Shown here: piece by piece, positions 17,058 through 25,751 of the stretch | Layout of the letters: the number at the start of each line of letters is the position of its first letter | How positions within the stretch are numbered: the first letter of the stretch is position 1 | Assembly: GCF_036499745.1 (NCBI RefSeq) | Contig: NZ_DASYDG010000014.1 | Coordinates: 1 to 64,000, forward strand | Direction of reading: 5' to 3' | DNA: 64,000 nt | Source of the DNA: Pinirhizobacter sp036499745 | GTDB lineage: Bacteria; Pseudomonadota; Gammaproteobacteria; Xanthomonadales; Rhodanobacteraceae | Translations under genes and position numbers: made by a program | Notes under the pieces: model-generated | Seen by the model: the letters and a program-made list of their open reading frames with translations, nothing else | The model's database searches: none | What the model was told of the DNA's origin: nothing

Positions 17058-18478
17058 TGGCGTGTGCCTCCCGTGGCCAGGGCCAATGCCGCGGCCGCCG
17101 TCAGCGCATTGGCGCGTGCGTCTTCCTCATCCGCGTGTGCCTGGCTTAATGCATTGGCTTCCGTCGCCAGGTCGTCGAACGTGGCAAGGCCATGTCGAAA
17201 CGCATCCAGTGCGGCGTCGTGGGCTATCGTGGCTGCTCGTGTCACTTCAGCGGAGGCGGCGGTGGCCGCCAGTGCGGTCCTGAGTGCGCTGAAAGCTTCG
17301 ACCACCTGTTTGCCCGCGGCATCCCGCGCGCCGTGGTAGGTGTCGATGGCGGCATCGCGCTCGGCCATGGCAAGGGCGAGCTTTGAGCGCCGCGCACCGC
17401 CATCGAAGATGGTCCAGCTCAGCTGCAGGAATACCGCGCCACCGGGCCGGTGGACCGAGGACCAGGGGCCACCGTCCGAGCGCAGGCGCCCGTCATTTTC
17501 GAACGCGCTGCCCAGAGCGGCGATCGTCGGTCGAAATTCCGCCTTCGCCGCCCGCACTTCGGCCTCGGCCGCATCGATCTTGCCCTGGGCGGCGATGACG
17601 TCCGGTCGCTGGGCCAGTGCCTGGGCTACATAGGTATCAACCGTCGAGACCGGAGGCATGGGTAGCGCGTCTTGGGCGCTATCGGCTATGTCCAGCGTCG
17701 TGCCCGGCGGCAGCCCGACGTCCGCTATCAGGGTAAAGCGCGCCACCTCGGTGGTACCTTCGGCTCGTACCAGCGCAAAGCGGGACTGTGCCAGCTGCCG
17801 GTCGGATCGCGCCTGGTCAACAGACGTAGCTACGCCGCGGCGATGGCGCTCACTCACCGCCGTGTTGTCGATCTGCGCTGTCTCAAGGCCTTCCCGGGCC
17901 GCGCGAAGCTTGCCCATGGCAGCGCCAAGGGCGAAATAGTCGTGGCTTACGGTATAGACGAGTTTTTGATGGGCACCGGTGAAAGCGACGTTGGCCACGA
18001 AGGTCATGGCGTTGGCCCGATCGAAAGCCGCGTCGCGTCGTCCGAAATCGAACAGCAACCACTTGGCTGTGAGCGTGGGGATGAATTCCCGCGTGTCGGA
18101 GACGAAATAACCCTTGGGCACCAGATTCGAAGGTGCGGCAAGCGGGGTGCGTTGTGCACCGGCAAGGGCCTCGATGGCGAGTTGGGGGAGATAGCTGCTT
18201 CGGGCCACACCTGCCGCCGCAGCGGCGGCCCGTGCCTTGTTCCACGCCTCGCGCGTTTCGGGGTTCAGTGTTTCGGCCAGGTCGATAAGTGCGGCCAGGT
18301 CGTACCGGCGCTGGGCTACGGGCGCCTCCGGTTCGGTCTGGCTGGAAGGCGTTGAGTGGGGGATGGGCCAGGGTGTCCCGGGCGAGGGCGGTGCTGGCAA
18401 CACTGGAGGTGTGGCTCCCCACGCCCAAAGAGGCAGCGTCGTGAGCGCGGTCCAGGCCGGCCAACGTTTAGCTCGCAC
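17054..18478 (-). CDS. mdtP: TolC-family outer-membrane efflux protein (MdtP-like)
   Basis: A 474-residue outer-membrane factor with two TolC/OEP repeats (the first about 85-280, the second about 290-470; typical coiled-coil stretches such as AAEAEVRAAKAEFRPTIAALG and the SWTIFDGGARRSKLA strand). GTG at 18478 was chosen because AGGAGG stands 6 bp before it and the next residues form a signal sequence (KRWPAWTALTTLPLWAWG). The frame is open for 41 codons further into mdtO but lacks such a start. It would form the outer-membrane channel for MdtN and MdtO. It overlaps mdtO by 11 bp and the small HTH gene by 4 bp. Confidence 0.85.
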   Translation of the reverse strand: MRAKRWPAWTALTTLPLWAWGATPPVLPAPPSPGTPWPIPHSTPSSQTEPEAPVAQRRYDLAALIDLAETLNPETREAWNKARAAAAAAGVARSSYLPQLAIEALAGAQRTPLAAPSNLVPKGYFVSDTREFIPTLTAKWLLFDFGRRDAAFDRANAMTFVANVAFTGAHQKLVYTVSHDYFALGAAMGKLRAAREGLETAQIDNTAVSERHRRGVATSVDQARSDRQLAQSRFALVRAEGTTEVARFTLIADVGLPPGTTLDIADSAQDALPMPPVSTVDTYVAQALAQRPDVIAAQGKIDAAEAEVRAAKAEFRPTIAALGSAFENDGRLRSDGGPWSSVHRPGGAVFLQLSWTIFDGGARRSKLALAMAERDAAIDTYHGARDAAGKQVVEAFSALRTALAATAASAEVTRAATIAHDAALDAFRHGLATFDDLATEANALSQAHADEEDARANALTAAAALALATGGTRQ

Positions 18479-20297
18479 CGGTCGCCTCCTGCTCAAGCGT
18501 ATCGAGCGCTGTTCGTAGCGGCGTGGGCAGACTTGGGCCGGCTTCCTGGGCGGCATCCGCCGATGGCGGCGTGGAGTCGGCGGCATCATAAAGAATGCCA
18601 ATGCGTTCGAGCCGCTCGGCCACGTGGTGACGCAAGGCGACGTCGTTTACCTCCCCCGCGATAGCGCCCGACCAGGCCAGGGTCTCGTTCATGGCAACCA
18701 CATCCGCTCGCAGGGGCGATGGGTCGCTGCGTTTGCGCGCGAGCTCGAATGAAGCCATCGCGGAGAGCCGGCGCGCCGCTTCCATATCCGTGGCGTTTGC
18801 AAGCATCTGAGCACTGGTCACCGGACCATCGCCATCCAGTACGCGACTTAGCCGCCCGGCGATGCGGGCGAGGATCTGCCGCCCCGCCGTCACCACGCTC
18901 ACCGGCCAGAGTGTCAGGAAAACCAGCGACATGGCCAGGTTTCCCAGCACGATGCCGGCAAGCCTGTCGCGCAGCACGGTGAGGTCGTCGGTCGGGCCGG
19001 CGTCTTGCAACACCCCCAGGTAGAACGCGAACGCCATTTGAAGCCCGGCGTAGGCAAGCAACGGACTGGATGTGGCGATCCAGGTGCAAAGGAGGGTTCC
19101 CGTCATGAACAGGACGACGAAACCACCGATGTCATCGAGCAGCGGGAACACGAACACAATGGCGAGCCCGGCGAGTGTGCCACCGATCAATGCGCCGGCA
19201 AGGCGAAGCGAAAGCTTGTGCACCGTCTCGCCGGTGCTCACCAGGGCGACGAAGAAGCAGGTGATCACCGAGGTACGGATGCTTGGCCAGTCGACGGCCG
19301 AGTACAGGATGTAGCAGGCCATGGCCGCCAGGCTCGACTTGAAGGCGAAACGTACGGCCTGGATGTGCGCGGAGGGATCGCGCGGCACCGGGCCGGCCGC
19401 GATGGCTTCGGGCGTGGGATCAAACAGGCCGGCGACCAGCCGTGTGGCCTGGCGATAGGCGAGCGCTTCATCGGGGCCCATGCCTGACGGGAACGGTATG
19501 CCCAGGCCCGGGCTTTTGTGCCCTTTGTCGAAGTGATCGATGGCCTGCGACAGTGCGCTCCACGCCGACGTCGAGGGCAGCGATGACTTGACGGCGGCGA
19601 CACGCTCAAGCTCGACCACCAGGGCAAGCGTACGCGATGCGGTTGGCCCGGCGCGGCCTGCCAGCGTGGCCAGTTCGCCAAGGGGAACCGTGATGGCAGG
19701 CAGATCATTTCCGGAAAGCTGGGCCTGCAGGCGTCGTGTCCGTTCGCGCAGACCATCGTTGAACACTTGCGCGGGCTGCCGTCCGAAGGCCAGCTCGACC
19801 AGCGGCACGAGGGTGCAGGCACTGGCAATAATCAGCAACAGCCAGAGCATGAGGTGGGTCAGTGACTCTTCGTTGGGCGTCTGGTCGATCAGGGTCTGCG
19901 TGATCACCAGCAGAAACCCGGCGAGGAACAGCAGGCCCCCGACTTTGGGCAAACGTGAGAGGTACATCGCAGCAAAGGTCACCACCGCCATGGCCGGCAG
20001 TCGCAGGGCAGGTTCATCTATGTCGACCATGTACAGCACGAGGCCCAGGCCGATGGCCATGACGCCGGCGGCCAGCGCACCCAGCGATGCCGTGACCGAG
20101 GTGGCCACGTCGCGCTGGGACGCCATGAGCACCACATAGGCGCCGTAGGCTGGCAACGGGACGCGAAAGACTAGGAAGGTCGTGGCGATGGCCGTGGCAC
20201 AACAGGTCATGCGGAACATTCGCCAGAAGCGCGGGCGATCCACCCGAAGCTCATCGGCGAGAAAATCCGCCCAGCTCCGATACAGGTCAACGGGCAT
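18468..20297 (-). CDS. mdtO: FUSC-family inner-membrane efflux protein (MdtO-like)
   Basis: A 609-residue fusaric-acid-resistance-type permease (PF04632/FUSC). Two blocks of membrane segments (about 35-170 and 340-480) are separated by a cytoplasmic region of helices. VLMASQRDVATSVTASLGAL in the first block and the VITCFFVALVSTGETVHKLS stretch in the second are typical. With MdtN and MdtP it would form a tripartite pump for aromatic or cationic drugs. The start overlaps mdtN by 11 bp and the end overlaps mdtP by 11 bp. The pump's substrate cannot be read from sequence. Confidence 0.85.
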   Translation of the reverse strand: MPVDLYRSWADFLADELRVDRPRFWRMFRMTCCATAIATTFLVFRVPLPAYGAYVVLMASQRDVATSVTASLGALAAGVMAIGLGLVLYMVDIDEPALRLPAMAVVTFAAMYLSRLPKVGGLLFLAGFLLVITQTLIDQTPNEESLTHLMLWLLLIIASACTLVPLVELAFGRQPAQVFNDGLRERTRRLQAQLSGNDLPAITVPLGELATLAGRAGPTASRTLALVVELERVAAVKSSLPSTSAWSALSQAIDHFDKGHKSPGLGIPFPSGMGPDEALAYRQATRLVAGLFDPTPEAIAAGPVPRDPSAHIQAVRFAFKSSLAAMACYILYSAVDWPSIRTSVITCFFVALVSTGETVHKLSLRLAGALIGGTLAGLAIVFVFPLLDDIGGFVVLFMTGTLLCTWIATSSPLLAYAGLQMAFAFYLGVLQDAGPTDDLTVLRDRLAGIVLGNLAMSLVFLTLWPVSVVTAGRQILARIAGRLSRVLDGDGPVTSAQMLANATDMEAARRLSAMASFELARKRSDPSPLRADVVAMNETLAWSGAIAGEVNDVALRHHVAERLERIGILYDAADSTPPSADAAQEAGPSLPTPLRTALDTLEQEATGAS

Positions 20298-21315
20298 CGC
20301 CGCTCCGCACCACCACGGTCACCGTCGCCCCGATACGCATGAGGCCCGGAGGAGGGTTGTCCAGCACAACCCGCACCGGGAAACGTTGGGCAATCACCAC
20401 CCATTTGAGGGAACGCTCGACGGTGGGCAGGCCGGGTCCGCCGCCTGCCTCGGCCTGCACGCCGGGACCGAGGCTTTCGACGTGACCGGGCAGGGCGTGG
20501 GCGGTGTCGCCAAGCTGCCATACAAGGGCCCGTGCCCCCACTTTGATCCCGGGCAGGTCGGTCTCCCGGAAATCGGCAATCGCATACCAGTGGCGCGAAT
20601 CGACCAGGGTGAACAGTGGCCTCCCGGCCTGGGCGTACGTACCCGCTGCAATCTGTAATCCACTGACCACGCCGTCAAAGGGTGCGATCAGCCGCGTCAT
20701 GCGAAGGTCGCGCCGGGCTAGCTGCAATGCGGCGCGCGCGCCTTCGATTTGAGCCTCGATGCTCCGCGTATCACTGACGCCTTGCCGGGCCTGGTCGGCC
20801 TGTTTGACGGCGGCATCCAATGCGGCCGCGGCCGAGCGCTGGTTGGCGACGGATTCGTCGAGCTTTTGCTGGGTGACATAGCCCGGCGCCACCATCGGCT
20901 GCAGGCGCTGGAGGGTTTCGTTGGCGAGCTTGAGCTGGGTCCTTGCGCGCGCCACGTTGGTAAGCGCTGCATCGGCTCCTGAGTTTTGTGATGTGACCTG
21001 GCGGGTGGCAAGCGCGAGCTCGGCTTCTAGCGCCGCGACCTGCGCTGTGGCCTGTCGCACGCGCAGCTCATAGGGCTCGGGATCGATTTCAGCAAGCAGG
21101 TCGCCGGCATGAACCCCCTGGTTATCGCGTACGCGGATGGAAATCAGGCGGCCGCTGACGTCTGGCGCGAATGCCGCGGTGTCGGCATAAAGGTAAGCCA
21201 CATGGGTGCGTGGACTGGCGTCCAGGCGCAAGAGGACCATCACGAACAGGACGAGCGCAAGAACCACCGCTATAACAGTAGCGACCTGTCCCGCGCGTGT
21301 TTGGGTCGAGGTCAT
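20287..21315 (-). CDS. mdtN: HlyD-family periplasmic adaptor (MdtN-like)
   Basis: A 342-residue membrane-fusion protein. One N-terminal membrane anchor (VATVIAVVLALVLFVMVLL) is followed by a lipoyl half-motif (APDVSGRLISIRV), a coiled-coil hairpin (about 90-190), a second lipoyl half (RLIAPFDGVVSGL) and a beta-barrel ending. It would bridge MdtO to MdtP. The ATG at 21315 overlaps the ytcA stop (ATGA), which fixes the start. A longer open frame upstream runs across ytcA and is not coding. Confidence 0.88.
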   Translation of the reverse strand: MTSTQTRAGQVATVIAVVLALVLFVMVLLRLDASPRTHVAYLYADTAAFAPDVSGRLISIRVRDNQGVHAGDLLAEIDPEPYELRVRQATAQVAALEAELALATRQVTSQNSGADAALTNVARARTQLKLANETLQRLQPMVAPGYVTQQKLDESVANQRSAAAALDAAVKQADQARQGVSDTRSIEAQIEGARAALQLARRDLRMTRLIAPFDGVVSGLQIAAGTYAQAGRPLFTLVDSRHWYAIADFRETDLPGIKVGARALVWQLGDTAHALPGHVESLGPGVQAEAGGGPGLPTVERSLKWVVIAQRFPVRVVLDNPPPGLMRIGATVTVVVRSGDAR

Positions 21316-21587
21316 GATAGCCACACCAGATAGGCGCCGAAGGTGAATGCGGCAGCGCAGGCGAGGTAAAAGAACACCGGCGCCGGCAACTGGGTATCCC
21401 ATCCCCGCTTGCGGCAGACCGCGCGGACGACGAACGCGAAGATCACCCCGAGCAGCGCACAGGCGAGCCAGGTGGGGAAGAACGATCCGAATATCGAGAG
21501 GGTCGGCGAGTGCGCGCAGCCGCTGCATATCGCGGCGACGGCAAGCATGGGAAGCGTGTGTTTCCGGCCCGACGTGGTGTCGTTCAT
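21312..21587 (-). CDS. ytcA: YtcA-family small membrane lipoprotein
   Basis: A 91-residue protein with a lipobox-like ICSGCAHSP, then FFPTWLACALLGVIFAFVVR and a second membrane helix at the end (FYLACAAAFTFGAYLVWL). The pattern Cys-x-x-Ser-Pro, a PSW/PTW motif and two helices matches E. coli YtcA, which sits next to mdtN. It is this neighbour that favours the mdtNOP name for the pump. Its start overlaps the PucR-type gene and its end overlaps mdtN, both by 4 bp. Molecular role unknown. Confidence 0.8.
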   Translation of the reverse strand: MNDTTSGRKHTLPMLAVAAICSGCAHSPTLSIFGSFFPTWLACALLGVIFAFVVRAVCRKRGWDTQLPAPVFFYLACAAAFTFGAYLVWLS

Positions 21588-22411
21588 GGCGATTCTCCGT
21601 CCGGCGCATCCACCCGTTCGCTCGCGCGTCGGAGTTGGATGGCCACATGAAGCTTTGCCTGCCAGTGGGCGTCGTCGAGTTTAGCACCGAGAATTTCCTC
21701 GATGCGGCCAAGGCGGTAATTGAGGGTGTTGGGGTGGATACCCAGGTGCTCGGAAGCGTGCTTGCGATGCTGGCCGGATTCAAAGAAGACTGCCAGGGTA
21801 TGCAGCAGATCCTGCTCGTGGGACAGTCGATCGATGATGGCGTCCAGGTAGCGAAGGGCGTTGTCCGATCGCAAAACACTCTCCTCGAGCACGAAATCGG
21901 AATAAGGGGAAGCAACGCCGGTGCCATTGAGCCGGCGGCCTGCCTCCAATGCGCGCATGGCCTCGTTTGCGCTGGAAGCCCAGCCGAGGGCCCCCGCGCC
22001 CATCAGGCCGATACCCATGGCATGGATGTTGGGGTTCACGTCGAACAGCTCGCGGGCGAGCGTGCGCATCAGGGCATCGGTGGCCAGCACCGAATCCCCG
22101 CGCAACGTGGGGAGCCAAACCACTACATGTCCATGATGGAGCGTGCTGACAAGATCCGTGATCGCGATTTTCTGGCATCGGGCTACCGATATCGCGATCC
22201 GGTTTAGTCCGCTTTCCACCGTTGCCAGTTCGGACAGGTCGATTTTCAAGGCAAGGGCCACGCGCGGCGTGGCTGGGTCAAAGCCGAGGGCAGCCGCCGT
22301 GCGTGTGAACGCGGCGACGTCGTTCGGAAAATTGAAGACGATGCCCAGAAGCTCGTCGCACAGCGCATCGCGCCAGCGTGCACTCTTGGGTCCGGGTGTC
22401 AGGTCATCCAT
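21584..22411 (-). CDS. PucR/CdaR-type regulator lacking the N-terminal sensor domain
   Basis: A 275-residue protein. It begins at SARWRDALCDELL, which corresponds to about residue 170 of the neighbouring full-length regulator. The middle is a GGDEF-like ligand domain and the C-terminus is the PucR helix-turn-helix (HLGIHPNTLNYRLGRIEEIL). The two regulators share the same order of motifs throughout this part, so they are a tandem duplicate pair. The RsbRD-type N-terminal sensor of the first copy is absent here, and the 112 bp upstream do not encode it. The stop overlaps the ytcA start (ATGA), so it is co-translated with the efflux genes and is the likely local regulator. Confidence 0.85.
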   Translation of the reverse strand: MDDLTPGPKSARWRDALCDELLGIVFNFPNDVAAFTRTAAALGFDPATPRVALALKIDLSELATVESGLNRIAISVARCQKIAITDLVSTLHHGHVVVWLPTLRGDSVLATDALMRTLARELFDVNPNIHAMGIGLMGAGALGWASSANEAMRALEAGRRLNGTGVASPYSDFVLEESVLRSDNALRYLDAIIDRLSHEQDLLHTLAVFFESGQHRKHASEHLGIHPNTLNYRLGRIEEILGAKLDDAHWQAKLHVAIQLRRASERVDAPDGESP

Positions 22412-22523
22412 TCAACGGCCCCCGTGAGCCACGCGTGGCCACCAGAAGCTGGATTTAACCCTGCTGCCGGGCGCGGGGACATCGTGAAAAACCACACCCC
22501 CGGTGTGGATTCGCACAAACGAC

Positions 22524-23789
22524 CTAGACGGGAGGACGCACGTCCGGCTCGCTTGCGCGACGCAGGGTCAAGGCAACATGCAGGCGCGCAAGCCAGCCGG
22601 CGTTGTCGAGCCTGGCACCGAGAATTTCCTCGATTCGGCCCAACCGGTAGTTGAGCGTGTTGGGGTGGATACCCAGCAACTCGGCGGTTTGCTTGCGATG
22701 CTGACCGCCGTCAAGGAACACACCGAGCGTGGCCAGCAGATCAGGCTCATGGGACAGGCGCTCGACGATGGCATCGAGGTATCGCAGCGAGGTTGCGCTG
22801 CGCAGGACACTTTCATTGAGGACCATCTCCGAAAACGACTGCACCGTGCGCCCGGGGGTGAGCCGCCGGCCTCCGTCCAGTGCCCGGAAGGCCTCGTCCA
22901 GGCTTGCCGACCAGCCGCGCGCACCCTGGTTCATCAGGCCAATGCCAACCCGCCTGACGTTCCTCATCGAAGCGACCACTCCGGCCGCCTGGCGCTGCAT
23001 CAGGTTGTCGACCGCGAGTACCGAATCGCCGCGGACCGCGGGTACCCAGATGACGACGCGGTCGCGGTAGGCAGTTCGCACCAGGTCGTTGCAGGAAACG
23101 CCCAGTACGCGGGACACGCCCAGTACCAGGCGATCGAGTTCACCTTCCACGTGGGAAGGCAGTACGTCGGGCATCGATATGTCGAGGGCCAGGCATACGC
23201 GGGGCACGCTGCCGTCCAGGCCCAGCGCGGCCGTGGCCCGGTCGAACGCTTCCTTGTCGTCGTGGAAGCTGAAGATGACGCTGAGCAACTCATAACGCAG
23301 TGCGTCGCGCCAGCGGGTGCGCTGGAATTCCTCGTCCAGGTAGGCCGCGGACATGCGTTGGGAAAGGTCGTCGAAGTAGTCCAGTAGATAAGAGGAAAAC
23401 AGCAGCAGCAGTTCATCGCGCGCGGCGCGGTCGTCGGCGGCAAGCTCCACCAGGGTTTGCCATAGCTCTCGCGAGCCGAGGCGAACGGCGCGTAACACGG
23501 AGGTGAGGCTTAGCCCCTGGTGGACACGGCGCCTTGCCGAGTCGTTGATGACGTGTATGTCTGCTTCGGTAAGCGGGGCCCCATCGAGCAGGGTCCTGAA
23601 CCACAGCGCCGCCGAGAAGCGCAAGAACTCGCGAACGTCCTGCTTGACCATCGGTGAGAGCGTGGCATACGCGGAGTCGTTGTCCGTCAGGACCTGGTCG
23701 ACGCGGGCAACCACGATGGCGGGGTCTTCGGCCAACTGCAGGGTGAGTTCGCGGATGCGGCCCTGGAGCCTGGGAATATGCGTGGACAA
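22524..23789 (-). CDS. PucR/CdaR-type transcriptional regulator with RsbRD-like sensor
   Basis: About 421 residues. Residues 1-140 form an all-helical RsbRD_N-like sensor (NDSARRRVHQGLSLTSVL and LRAVRLGSRELWQ are typical). A GGDEF-like domain follows, then the C-terminal PucR HTH (ELLGIHPNTLNYRLGRIEEI). No good ATG opens this domain; TTG at 23789, preceded by GGAG, fits best. An ATG at 23891 would add 34 residues of non-conserved sequence. The gene is divergent from poxB across a 213-bp gap and is the first of two tandem paralogues upstream of the efflux operon. It may regulate either side. Confidence 0.83.
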   Translation of the reverse strand: MSTHIPRLQGRIRELTLQLAEDPAIVVARVDQVLTDNDSAYATLSPMVKQDVREFLRFSAALWFRTLLDGAPLTEADIHVINDSARRRVHQGLSLTSVLRAVRLGSRELWQTLVELAADDRAARDELLLLFSSYLLDYFDDLSQRMSAAYLDEEFQRTRWRDALRYELLSVIFSFHDDKEAFDRATAALGLDGSVPRVCLALDISMPDVLPSHVEGELDRLVLGVSRVLGVSCNDLVRTAYRDRVVIWVPAVRGDSVLAVDNLMQRQAAGVVASMRNVRRVGIGLMNQGARGWSASLDEAFRALDGGRRLTPGRTVQSFSEMVLNESVLRSATSLRYLDAIVERLSHEPDLLATLGVFLDGGQHRKQTAELLGIHPNTLNYRLGRIEEILGARLDNAGWLARLHVALTLRRASEPDVRPPV

Positions 23790-23935
23790 CGGAAGTCTCC
23801 AGTCCGACAGGACGGTGGGACTGCATAAACCTTGCCACGTTTTGGGCAATGGGGGAAGGCGCAGGTTACGGTGGTCGCCGGATGCTTCCACTGGTGAAAA
23901 AGCATATCGTCGTTGTGTGCTTGGACAGTTCCATT

Positions 23936-23950
23936 GCCACAGCCTGTGGC
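23936..23950. promoter_or_regulatory. Candidate operator upstream of poxB
   Basis: GCCACAGCCTGTGGC is a 7+1+7 perfect inverted repeat 52 bp before the poxB ATG, inside the 213-bp gap shared with the divergent PucR-type gene. A second, looser pair (ATGCTT at 23882, AAGCAT at 23900) lies nearby. A regulator-binding site is plausible; which protein binds is unknown. Confidence 0.45.
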
Positions 23951-24002
23951 TAGTCTCGCTTCAAGCGAGCCATCTTGCACCCACACAGGTCGGAGAATCC
24001 CC

Positions 24003-25724
24003 ATGGCAACTGTGGCAGAGCGACTGGTCCAAACCCTCGAGGCGGCGAACGTCAAGCGCATCTATGGCTTGGTCGGCGATTCGCTTAACGGCATTACCGA
24101 ATCACTTCGCGCGCGCAAGAACATCAGCTGGGTCGGCGTTCGCCATGAGGAGGTCGCGGCTTTCGCCGCCGGTGCGGAAGCTCAGCTCACCGGGCAGCTT
24201 GCCGTGTGCGCGGGCAGCTGCGGACCGGGCAATCTGCACCTCATCAACGGCCTGTTCGACTGTCACCGCAATCGCGTGCCGGTGGTAGCCATCGCCGCCC
24301 AAATTCCCAGTACCGAGATCGGCTCGGGCTACTTCCAGGAAACCCACCCCCAGTCGCTGTTCAAGGAGTGCAGCCACTATGTGGAACTGGTGTCCGACCC
24401 TTCCCACGTTCCACGCATCGTCGAGACGGCCATTCGCGAGGCCGTGACCCGCCAGGGCGTGGCGGTGATCGTGATTCCGGGCGATGTCGCCCTGAAAGAC
24501 GCCGGTCCGCAAATGCCGTCGCCGAATCCGGTGCCGCGTCCGGCCAGCATCATCCCCTCCGATCAGGACGTGCAGGACCTGGCCCGGCTGCTCGATGGTG
24601 GCAACCGGGTCACGCTGTTCTGCGGCGCAGGCTGTGCCGGTGCGCACGACGAAGTGATAGCGCTCGCCAAGGCGCTCAAGGCACCGGTGGTGCATGCCTT
24701 GCGCGGCAAGGAGCATGTGGAATGGGACAACCCCTTCGATGTGGGCATGACGGGACTGATCGGTTTCTCCAGCGGCTACGCGGCCATGGAAGGCTGCGAT
24801 ACCTTGCTGATGCTCGGCACCGATTTTCCCTATCGCCAGTTCTACCCCAGCCATGCCCGCATTGCGCAGGTGGATATCCGTGGTGAGAACCTCGGCAAGC
24901 GTTGCCGGCTCGAACTTGGTGTCATTGGAGACGTCAGGGAAACTGTTGCCCGCCTGTTGGACATCGTCAAGACAAAGAGCGACCAGACCCATCTGCAGGC
25001 AGCCCTCAAACACTATGCCAATGCGCGGAAGGGCCTGGATGACCTGGCCAACGAGAACTCGAACCACCGGCCCATCCATCCCCAGCTTGTCGCCCGGCTT
25101 ATCAGCGAAGTGGCAGCGGAAGACGCTGTCTTTACGTGCGATGTCGGCGAACCGGTGGCCTGGGCCGCACGCTACCTGACCATGAATGGCAAGCGCCGGC
25201 TGCTCGGATCGTTCCTGCATGGCTCCATGGCGAACGCCATGCCGCAAGCCATCGGTGCCCAGGTGGCGTTTCCACAACGCCAGGTGGTGTCGCTGTCAGG
25301 CGATGGCGGCTTCAGCATGCTGATGGGTGACATCCTGACCATTCGGCAGCACAAGTTGCCGGTCAAGATCGTGATCTTCAACAACGGCCTGCTCGGCTTT
25401 GTCGACATCGAGATGAAGGCCTCCGGTTTCCTGCCCACGGGCACGACACTTGAGAACCCGAGCTTCGCCATGGTGGCCGAGGCGATGGGTATCCACGCCC
25501 ACCGCGTGGAGGATCCGGCCCGTCTTCGGGAAGCGCTCGCCGACGCTTTTGCCCATGACGGCCCGGCGTTGGTCGAAGTGGTCACCGACCACAACGAGTT
25601 GGTGATGCCACCGAAGATCAAGACCGAGCACGCCAGGGGCTTCAGCCTTTGGATGTTGCGCGCCGTGCTCAATGGCAGGGGCAACGAATTGCTTGACGTG
25701 GCCCACACCGCACTCGACCGCTGA
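24003..25724 (+). CDS. poxB: Pyruvate:ubiquinone oxidoreductase (pyruvate oxidase)
   Basis: A 573-residue thiamine-diphosphate flavoenzyme of PoxB length (the E. coli protein has 572). It converts pyruvate to acetate and CO2 and passes electrons to ubiquinone at the membrane. The N-terminal domain has the catalytic Glu in VGVRHEEVAAFAAG; the ThDP motif is GDGGFSMLMGD ending in IFNN; an FAD domain lies between. The start at 24003 matches the family N-terminus (MATVAERLVQTLEAANV). In E. coli it serves stationary phase and is RpoS-dependent; here the divergent PucR-type regulator and the palindrome at 23936 are possible controls. An MFS permease follows 27 bp downstream. Confidence 0.95.
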   Translation: MATVAERLVQTLEAANVKRIYGLVGDSLNGITESLRARKNISWVGVRHEEVAAFAAGAEAQLTGQLAVCAGSCGPGNLHLINGLFDCHRNRVPVVAIAAQIPSTEIGSGYFQETHPQSLFKECSHYVELVSDPSHVPRIVETAIREAVTRQGVAVIVIPGDVALKDAGPQMPSPNPVPRPASIIPSDQDVQDLARLLDGGNRVTLFCGAGCAGAHDEVIALAKALKAPVVHALRGKEHVEWDNPFDVGMTGLIGFSSGYAAMEGCDTLLMLGTDFPYRQFYPSHARIAQVDIRGENLGKRCRLELGVIGDVRETVARLLDIVKTKSDQTHLQAALKHYANARKGLDDLANENSNHRPIHPQLVARLISEVAAEDAVFTCDVGEPVAWAARYLTMNGKRRLLGSFLHGSMANAMPQAIGAQVAFPQRQVVSLSGDGGFSMLMGDILTIRQHKLPVKIVIFNNGLLGFVDIEMKASGFLPTGTTLENPSFAMVAEAMGIHAHRVEDPARLREALADAFAHDGPALVEVVTDHNELVMPPKIKTEHARGFSLWMLRAVLNGRGNELLDVAHTALDR

Positions 25725-25751
25725 ATTCACACCCCTATACGGGAGAAAACC

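Noticed and set aside
24102..25277. 391-codon minus-strand frame opposite poxB
   Set aside because: Shadow of poxB in high-GC sequence; composition not protein-like.
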